From CAYFMP01 sp964344215 (GTDB taxonomy: Bacteria; Pseudomonadota; Alphaproteobacteria; Rhodospirillales; Casp-alpha2): a stretch of DNA of 12,202 bases. Shown in pieces: positions 8,005-12,202 of this stretch. Position numbers and translations under genes: made by a program. Under the pieces are notes generated by a model, which saw nothing but the letters and a program-made list of their open reading frames with translations, was not told where the DNA came from and searched no databases. Location of the stretch: the NCBI GenBank assembly GCA_964344215.1, contig CAYFMP010000098.1, forward strand, positions 1-12,202, read 5' to 3'. How positions within the stretch are numbered: position 1 is the stretch's first letter; the number at the start of each line of letters is the position of its first letter.

Positions 8005-10848
8005 TTGACAACTCCCTCCGATTCGCCGCCCGCCGAAGCCCCCGATTCCGACATCACGCCGATCGCCATCGAAGACGAAATGAAGTCTTCGTATCTCGAT
8101 TACGCGATGAGCGTCATCGTCAGCCGGGCACTGCCCGACGTGCGCGACGGATTGAAGCCGGTGCACCGCCGAATCCTCTATTCGATGAAGGAAAACGGTT
8201 ACGAGTACAACAAGCCCTACCGCAAATCGGCCCGCATCGTCGGCGACGTCATGGGCAAATACCACCCGCACGGCGACCAGGCGATTTACGACGCCATGGT
8301 CCGCATGGCGCAGGACTTCTCGATGCGTCTGACATTGATCGACGGTCAGGGCAACTTCGGCTCGATGGACGGCGACCGGGCGGCGGCCATGCGCTATACG
8401 GAGGCCCGCTTGGCCCGCTCGGCTCATTCGCTGCTCGAGGACATCGACAAGGAAACGGTCGACTTCCAGCCCAACTATGACGAATCGATCGAAGAACCGG
8501 TCGTCTTGCCGGCCGGTTTTCCCAATCTCCTGGTCAACGGCGCCGGCGGTATCGCCGTCGGCATGGCGACCAACATTCCACCCCACAACCTGGGCGAAGT
8601 GATCGACGCCTGCTGTGCCTATATCGACGACCCGGACATCACCATCGACCAACTCATCGAAGCCCACGTCAAGGGGCCGGACTTTCCGACCGGCGGCTTG
8701 ATCCTGGGCCGTCAAGGCATCCTGTCGGCCTACCATACGGGCCGCGGCTCGGTGGTCATGCGGGGGCGCACCACCTTCGAGGAGATCCGCAAGGACCGCA
8801 ACGCCATCATCGTCCACGAGGTTCCCTACCAGGTCAACAAGTCGCGGATGATCGAAATCATGGCCGAGGTCGTGCGCGACAAGAAGATCGAGGGAATTTC
8901 GGACCTGCGCGACGAATCGGACCGCGACGGGGTACGGGTCGTCGTTGAGTTGAAGCGCGACGCCGAGCCCGAGGTTGTGCTCGCCCAGTTGTTCAGGTTC
9001 ACGCCGCTGCAGACCAGCTTCGGCGTCAATATGCTGGCCCTCAACCACGGCCAGCCGCAGGTAATGAACCTGAAGGACATCATCGCTGCCTTCGTCGCCT
9101 TCCGCGAGGAAGTGATCCGGCGGCGCACGGTGTTCAAGCTCGGCAAGGCCCGCGAACGCGCCCATGTGTTGGCCGGTCTGGCCGTCGCGGTGGCCAACAT
9201 CGACGAGGTGATCGCCCTGATCCGCGCCGCCAAGGACGCCGCCACGGCACGCGAGCAACTGATGGCGAAGGCGTGGCCGGCGACCGCCGTCGAGCCGATG
9301 ATCGCGCTCCTCGACGAACCGGGTCGCGCCGTGGTCGACGGCAAGTACCGGCTTTCCGAGGCCCAGGCCAAAGCAATCCTCGAGTTGCGTCTGCACAGAT
9401 TGACTGGGCTGGAGCGCGACAAGATCGGCGAAGACCTGAAAGCGCTGGGCGTGGAGATCGAGGAGTACCTGCAGATTCTGGCCTCGCGCGACAAGCTTTA
9501 TGGATTACTGCGCGCCGAGTTGATCGAGATGCGCGAGCAATTTGCCGACGACCGCCGCACTTCGCTCGAAGAGGACGAATTCGAGCACGATATCGAGGAC
9601 CTGATCCAGCGCGAGGACATGGTCGTCACCGTCACCAACACCGGCTACGTCAAGCGCGTTCCGCTGTCGACCTACCGTGCGCAGCGCCGTGGCGGCAAGG
9701 GCCGGGCCGGCATGGCGACCCGCGAGGAAGACTTCGTCAGCCAGGTCTTCGTCGTCAACACCCACACGCCGGTGTTGTTCTTCTCTTCGACCGGCATGGT
9801 CTACAAGCTCAAGGTCTACAAACTGCCGATCGGCACACCGCAGGCCCGCGGCAAGGCGTTGATCAACATTCTGCCGCTGGACGAGGGCGAAACCATCACC
9901 ACGTTGATGCCGCTGCCCGAGGACGAGGACAGCTGGGGCGAGTTGTTCGTCATGTTCGCCACCGCTTCCGGCGGTGTGCGTCGCAACCGCCTGTCCGATT
10001 TCACCAACGTCATGGCCAACGGCAAAATCGCCATGAAGCTCAATGAAGGCGACCAGTTGGTCGGCGTCAGCACCTGCACGGAAGGCGACGACGTCCTGCT
10101 GTCGGCGGCCGGCGGCAAGGTGATCCGCTTCCCTGTGACGGCGGTGCGGGTATTCTCGGGCCGCACCTCGACCGGCGTCAGGGGCATGAAGCTGGCCAAG
10201 AGTGATCGGGTCATCTCGATGTCGATGCTGCGCCACGTCGAGGTCAGCATCGAGGATCGCGACGCCTATCTGCTCTCCCGCAACGCAGCCCGGCGCCTGA
10301 AAGGCAGCGACTACACGGACAAGGCGGACGACAAAGTGCGCGACGAGGAACTCGCCGCCAAACTCGACGAACCGGATTTCATCGGGATGATGGCCGAGGA
10401 GGAATTCATCCTGACCGTCACCGAAGACGGCATGGGCAAGCGCTCGTCGGCCTACGAATACCGCATCGCCGGGCGCGGTGGGCAGGGGATCGCCGGCATC
10501 GACGTCTCGCGCGGCAAGAAAAAATCGACGGCGATCGTCGCCGCCTTCACGGTGGCCGACGCCGACCAGTTGGTCCTGGTCTCGGACGGCGGCCAAATCA
10601 TCCGCTGTCCGGTCGACCAGATCAGCACGGTCGGCCGCTCCAGCCGCGGCGTCACCGTGTTCAGTACGGCCGAGGGCGAGCGCGTCGTTTCGGTCAGCCA
10701 TATGCGCGACGTCGAAAACGGCGGCGAGGAGGCCGGCGACGAGGGCATCGACATCGAGGAAAACAGCGACGAGGAGGCCGACGCCGGCCCGGAAGCCGAA
10801 GCCGGGGCCGGGGACGAACCGCCGGCCGAGGAGGGAGAGGGGGCATGA
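8005..10848 (+). CDS. gyrA: DNA gyrase subunit A
   Basis: GyrA is the DNA-breaking and wrapping subunit of gyrase, which introduces negative supercoils with GyrB. In the 947-residue product the catalytic tyrosine is Y131 (AAMRYTEARL). The GyrA box QRRGGKG (560-566) marks gyrase rather than topoisomerase IV. The quinolone-determining region reads GKYHPHGDQAIYD, giving Gln92 at E. coli Ser83 and Asp96 at Asp87. The C-terminal wrapping domain has an extra charged segment at about residues 745-798 and ends in an acidic tail (about 908-947). The start is TTG at 8005 with GGAAA about 7 bases upstream. The next in-frame ATG (8080) would cut into conserved PIAIEDEMKSSYLDYAMSV. The stop overlaps the coaD start (ATGA), so the two are translationally coupled. 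Its promoter and leader hairpins lie in the preceding gap. Confidence 0.98.
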   Translation: MTTPSDSPPAEAPDSDITPIAIEDEMKSSYLDYAMSVIVSRALPDVRDGLKPVHRRILYSMKENGYEYNKPYRKSARIVGDVMGKYHPHGDQAIYDAMVRMAQDFSMRLTLIDGQGNFGSMDGDRAAAMRYTEARLARSAHSLLEDIDKETVDFQPNYDESIEEPVVLPAGFPNLLVNGAGGIAVGMATNIPPHNLGEVIDACCAYIDDPDITIDQLIEAHVKGPDFPTGGLILGRQGILSAYHTGRGSVVMRGRTTFEEIRKDRNAIIVHEVPYQVNKSRMIEIMAEVVRDKKIEGISDLRDESDRDGVRVVVELKRDAEPEVVLAQLFRFTPLQTSFGVNMLALNHGQPQVMNLKDIIAAFVAFREEVIRRRTVFKLGKARERAHVLAGLAVAVANIDEVIALIRAAKDAATAREQLMAKAWPATAVEPMIALLDEPGRAVVDGKYRLSEAQAKAILELRLHRLTGLERDKIGEDLKALGVEIEEYLQILASRDKLYGLLRAELIEMREQFADDRRTSLEEDEFEHDIEDLIQREDMVVTVTNTGYVKRVPLSTYRAQRRGGKGRAGMATREEDFVSQVFVVNTHTPVLFFSSTGMVYKLKVYKLPIGTPQARGKALINILPLDEGETITTLMPLPEDEDSWGELFVMFATASGGVRRNRLSDFTNVMANGKIAMKLNEGDQLVGVSTCTEGDDVLLSAAGGKVIRFPVTAVRVFSGRTSTGVRGMKLAKSDRVISMSMLRHVEVSIEDRDAYLLSRNAARRLKGSDYTDKADDKVRDEELAAKLDEPDFIGMMAEEEFILTVTEDGMGKRSSAYEYRIAGRGGQGIAGIDVSRGKKKSTAIVAAFTVADADQLVLVSDGGQIIRCPVDQISTVGRSSRGVTVFSTAEGERVVSVSHMRDVENGGEEAGDEGIDIEENSDEEADAGPEAEAGAGDEPPAEEGEGA

Positions 10849-11360
10849 GCTTCAGAACCGCCGTCTACCCGGGCACGTTCGACCCGGTCACCAACGGCCA
10901 CATCGACATCATCGGCCGCGCCGCCAAGCTGGTCGACCGTTTGGTCATCGCCGTCGCTGTCAACGCCGGCAAGGAACCGATGTTCGAGCTCGACGAGCGG
11001 GTCGCCATGCTCGAGGCCGAGGTCGAGGCGCTGGACGGCACCGACGGCAAGGAGATCGTGGTCACCCCGTTCGACAACCTGCTGATGGATTTCGTCGGCG
11101 AGGTCGAGGCCTCGATGATCGTCCGCGGCCTCCGCGCCGTTTCCGATTTCGAGTACGAGTTCCAGATGGCCGGCATGAACGGCCGCCTCAACCCGGACGT
11201 GGAGACGGTGTTCCTGATGGCGTCGGACCGCCATCAGTTCATCGCGTCGCGTTTCGTCAAGGAGATCGGCCGGTTGGGCGGCGATATCGGCCATTTCGTC
11301 TCGCCCCGGGTGCGCGACCGGCTGGTCGAGCGGGTGGCCGAGATCAACGGCGGGAAATGA
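10845..11360 (+). CDS. coaD: Phosphopantetheine adenylyltransferase (CoA biosynthesis)
   Basis: CoaD transfers AMP from ATP to 4'-phosphopantetheine to make dephospho-CoA, the fourth of the five steps of CoA synthesis. The 171-residue protein starts with the family signature AVYPGTFDPVTNGHIDII, with the nucleotidyltransferase TxGH motif at T16-H19. It continues with VRGLRAVSDFEYEFQMAGMNGRLNPDVETVFLM and ends with the second ATP-binding motif in the form FIASRFVKEI (usually ISSxxVRE/KE). The length is normal. Its ATG overlaps the gyrA stop by four bases, so it depends on gyrA transcription and coupled translation. The ribosome site is GGAGAGGG, a few bases upstream inside the gyrA end. No other CoA gene is nearby. 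The tRNA-Lys gene follows 71 bases later with its own promoter. Confidence 0.97.
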   Translation: MSFRTAVYPGTFDPVTNGHIDIIGRAAKLVDRLVIAVAVNAGKEPMFELDERVAMLEAEVEALDGTDGKEIVVTPFDNLLMDFVGEVEASMIVRGLRAVSDFEYEFQMAGMNGRLNPDVETVFLMASDRHQFIASRFVKEIGRLGGDIGHFVSPRVRDRLVERVAEINGGK

Positions 11361-11384
11361 GGCGGGCCGGACCTCGATAAACCA

Positions 11385-11413
11385 TTGACCGCCCCGAGCC
11401 GCCTCCTTATGTT
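11385..11413 (+). promoter_or_regulatory. Sigma-70 promoter of tRNA-Lys
   Basis: TTGACC (11385-11390) and TATGTT (11408-11413) are separated by exactly 17 bases. The expected start near 11420 lies about 12 bases before the mature tRNA 5' end. This is the best promoter match in the window. Confidence 0.7.
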
Positions 11414-11431
11414 CCCGGCGTTTTCACCTGC

Positions 11432-11507
11432 GGGCGCTTAGCTCAGTTGGTAGAGCAACTGACTTTTAATCAGTGGGTCACAGGTTCGATTCCTGTAGCG
11501 CCTACCA
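11432..11507 (+). tRNA. tRNA-Lys (anticodon UUU)
   Basis: This 76-base gene folds as a full cloverleaf. The acceptor stem GGGCGCT / AGCGCCT has a G-U pair at the end, A73 follows it, and CCA is encoded. The D arm is TTAGCTCAGTTGGTAGAGCA. The anticodon stem ACTGA / TCAGT has loop CTTTTAA and anticodon TTT at 11465-11467. The T arm has GGTTCGATTCC. It reads AAA and AAG codons. It follows coaD with its own promoter and is followed by a hairpin. Lys tRNA genes are common attachment sites for genomic islands, and base composition falls right after this one. Confidence 0.98.
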
Positions 11508-11512
11508 AACAG

Positions 11513-11548
11513 ATCAAGGGGTTGGCTGGTAACGGCTGGCCCCTTGAT
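11513..11548 (+). terminator. Hairpin after tRNA-Lys, probable terminator
   Basis: ATCAAGGGG (11513-11521) pairs perfectly with CCCCTTGAT (11540-11548), and two G-U pairs extend the stem inward. It begins 5 bases after the tRNA CCA. The following bases (TATTGAG) are only mildly T-rich, so termination efficiency is uncertain, but position and strength suit a tRNA terminator. Confidence 0.6.
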
Positions 11549-11776
11549 TATTGAGAACCGTCTTAGGACGACATAATAGAGTGACAAAATAGTTCTGTTC
11601 TGACCCGTAGCCTATCAGCCAGTAGACAGGAAAAAGGCGACCATAAGACCAGTGGCGAACTTCCATGGCTTGTGAAAAGAATACAGGCATCCGATCTGAG
11701 ATGGCAGCACATCTACTCCCGACTCGAAGCGGACGATCTCTCGGCTCATTCGCAAAGACTATGATATTGCTGACTT

Positions 11777-11845
11777 ATTGGTGGGTGGACAAATTCTTCA
11801 TATTGTTTTCTGTATGGGTTAAAATCAATAATTCTACCCACCAAT
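11777..11845. repeat. Inverted repeat forming a long imperfect hairpin in the low-GC region
   Basis: ATTGGTGGGT (11777-11786) is perfectly complementary to ACCCACCAAT (11836-11845). Inside, ATTGTTTT (11802-11809) pairs with AAAATCAAT (11821-11829) apart from one bulge, leaving an 11-base loop. The result is a two-stem hairpin of 69 bases. It may be a small structured RNA, a miniature-element remnant or a recombination site. No coding use is evident. The wider stretch 11549-11893 otherwise shows no gene I can support. Confidence 0.45.
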
Positions 11846-11894
11846 GCAATGTCCAAATTGTTTCTCCTCGGTAACGATTGAGAACCCTTTCTGA
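11844..11894 (+). CDS. Possible 16-residue leader peptide with a CxxC start, coupled to the next gene
   Basis: The ATG at 11844 opens a 16-codon frame that begins MQCPNC, like the first half of a zinc ribbon, and ends at TGA (11892-11894). The stop shares its final A with the ATG of the following membrane-protein frame (TGATG), the usual form of translational coupling. There is no good ribosome site, and the start lies at the end of the inverted repeat. It may be a leader peptide, the broken N-terminus of a zinc-ribbon membrane protein, or chance. Confidence 0.25.
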   Translation: MQCPNCFSSVTIENPF

Positions 11895-12202
11895 TGGACT
11901 TAACGACCAAAAACCCCCTCGCGTTCAGTTTTGCCGTAGTGAGTTTGATCCTTCTGCCGACATCGTTCGACACGTTTTTATATCGAGGAACAGCTTTTGA
12001 TTCGACGTTCCACTACAACCATACCCAGCAGTTTCTCTATTCCCAATTGGACTACGCAGCCGCGACGATTCTTCATTTTGTTTTAACGCTGTTTGGATCA
12101 ATAATCCTCGTCACGGTTAATGGTCGATCTCAGAAGCTCGGCCGTGTATTATACCAGGCGACATTGATGGTGACTCGAAACGGGATTCCCATATTTTGTA
12201 TT
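11894..12202 (+). CDS. Unrecognised membrane protein, N-terminal 103 residues (runs off the right edge)
   Basis: From the ATG at 11894 the frame is open for 103 codons to the end of the window. It shows a hydrophobic helix at about residues 10-23 (AFSFAVVSLILLPT), a polar loop rich in Asp, Tyr, His and Gln (about 24-55), and a second helix at about 57-75 (AATILHFVLTLFGSIILVTV), followed by basic residues (NGRSQKLGR). The protein then continues beyond the window, so it is probably a multi-pass membrane protein. The ribosome site is poor (GAGAA about 10 bases upstream), and translation may depend on coupling with the short upstream frame. Codon use is much less GC-biased than in gyrA or uvrA, which suggests acquired DNA. 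I do not recognise the family. The start is uncertain, but the long open frame in AT-richer DNA and the clear helices support a real gene. Confidence 0.55.
   Translation, partial: MDLTTKNPLAFSFAVVSLILLPTSFDTFLYRGTAFDSTFHYNHTQQFLYSQLDYAAATILHFVLTLFGSIILVTVNGRSQKLGRVLYQATLMVTRNGIPIFCI

Noticed and set aside
7774..9396. A 540-codon minus-strand frame across the end of the MFS gene and gyrA
   Set aside because: It spans two well-supported plus-strand genes and the gyrA promoter, and its composition is that of a shadow frame.
11665..11874. A 69-codon plus frame in the low-GC region
   Set aside because: It crosses the inverted repeat, has no ribosome site and no family resemblance, and composition gives no coding signal.
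11746..11973. A 75-codon minus frame over the inverted repeat
   Set aside because: It overlaps the better-supported plus-strand membrane protein start and the hairpin, and has no recognisable motif.

Overview
This window looks like a GC-rich alphaproteobacterial chromosome, probably near the Rhodospirillales. That rests on the protein sequences (UvrA, SSB, GyrA with an extra C-terminal-domain insert, CoaD), on heavy G/C third-position use, and on the uvrA / ssb / gyrA / coaD neighbourhood, which I recall as common in that class. No 16S is present, so the placement is an inference. Most of the window is core genome (DNA repair, replication, topology, CoA synthesis) with small accessory patches in the gaps.

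Left part, minus strand, read right to left: uvrA (4729-1799), then the two-gene toxin-antitoxin pair mntA-hepT, then a degraded second copy of the uvrA 3' end (889-1068), then a three-helix membrane protein resembling orphan Pycsar effectors (PycTM/DUF5706-like), then the start of a SAM methyltransferase that leaves the window. The mntA-hepT pair therefore sits between an intact and a decayed copy of the last codons of uvrA. This is the footprint of an insertion that kept uvrA functional.

Middle, 4730-6107: a divergent promoter region drives uvrA one way and a 38-codon single-helix membrane protein (4952-5068, ending at a hairpin terminator) the other way. A universal stress protein gene faces that terminator. 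Upstream of it is a near-perfect FNR/FixK-type box (5752-5765), spaced as expected for a class II activated promoter. The gap between usp and ssb also holds what reads as the collapsed relic of a sensor histidine kinase: a HAMP-like end joined directly to the last box of the ATPase domain, with one stop codon in between.

Right part, plus strand: ssb, an MFS transporter, gyrA (TTG start, with two tandem hairpins in its leader), coaD overlapping gyrA by ATGA, and tRNA-Lys(UUU) with its own good sigma-70 promoter and a following hairpin. Base composition drops abruptly after the tRNA. The last ~650 bases hold a structured non-coding stretch and the start of an unrecognised membrane protein, suggesting acquired DNA next to the tRNA gene.

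The most interesting points are the uvrA-tail duplication around mntA-hepT beside an orphan Pycsar-like effector, the FNR-type control of usp next to a dead histidine kinase, the small membrane protein with its palindromic leader, the gyrA leader hairpins, and the low-GC region after tRNA-Lys. I see no large, clearly new multi-gene system in the window.
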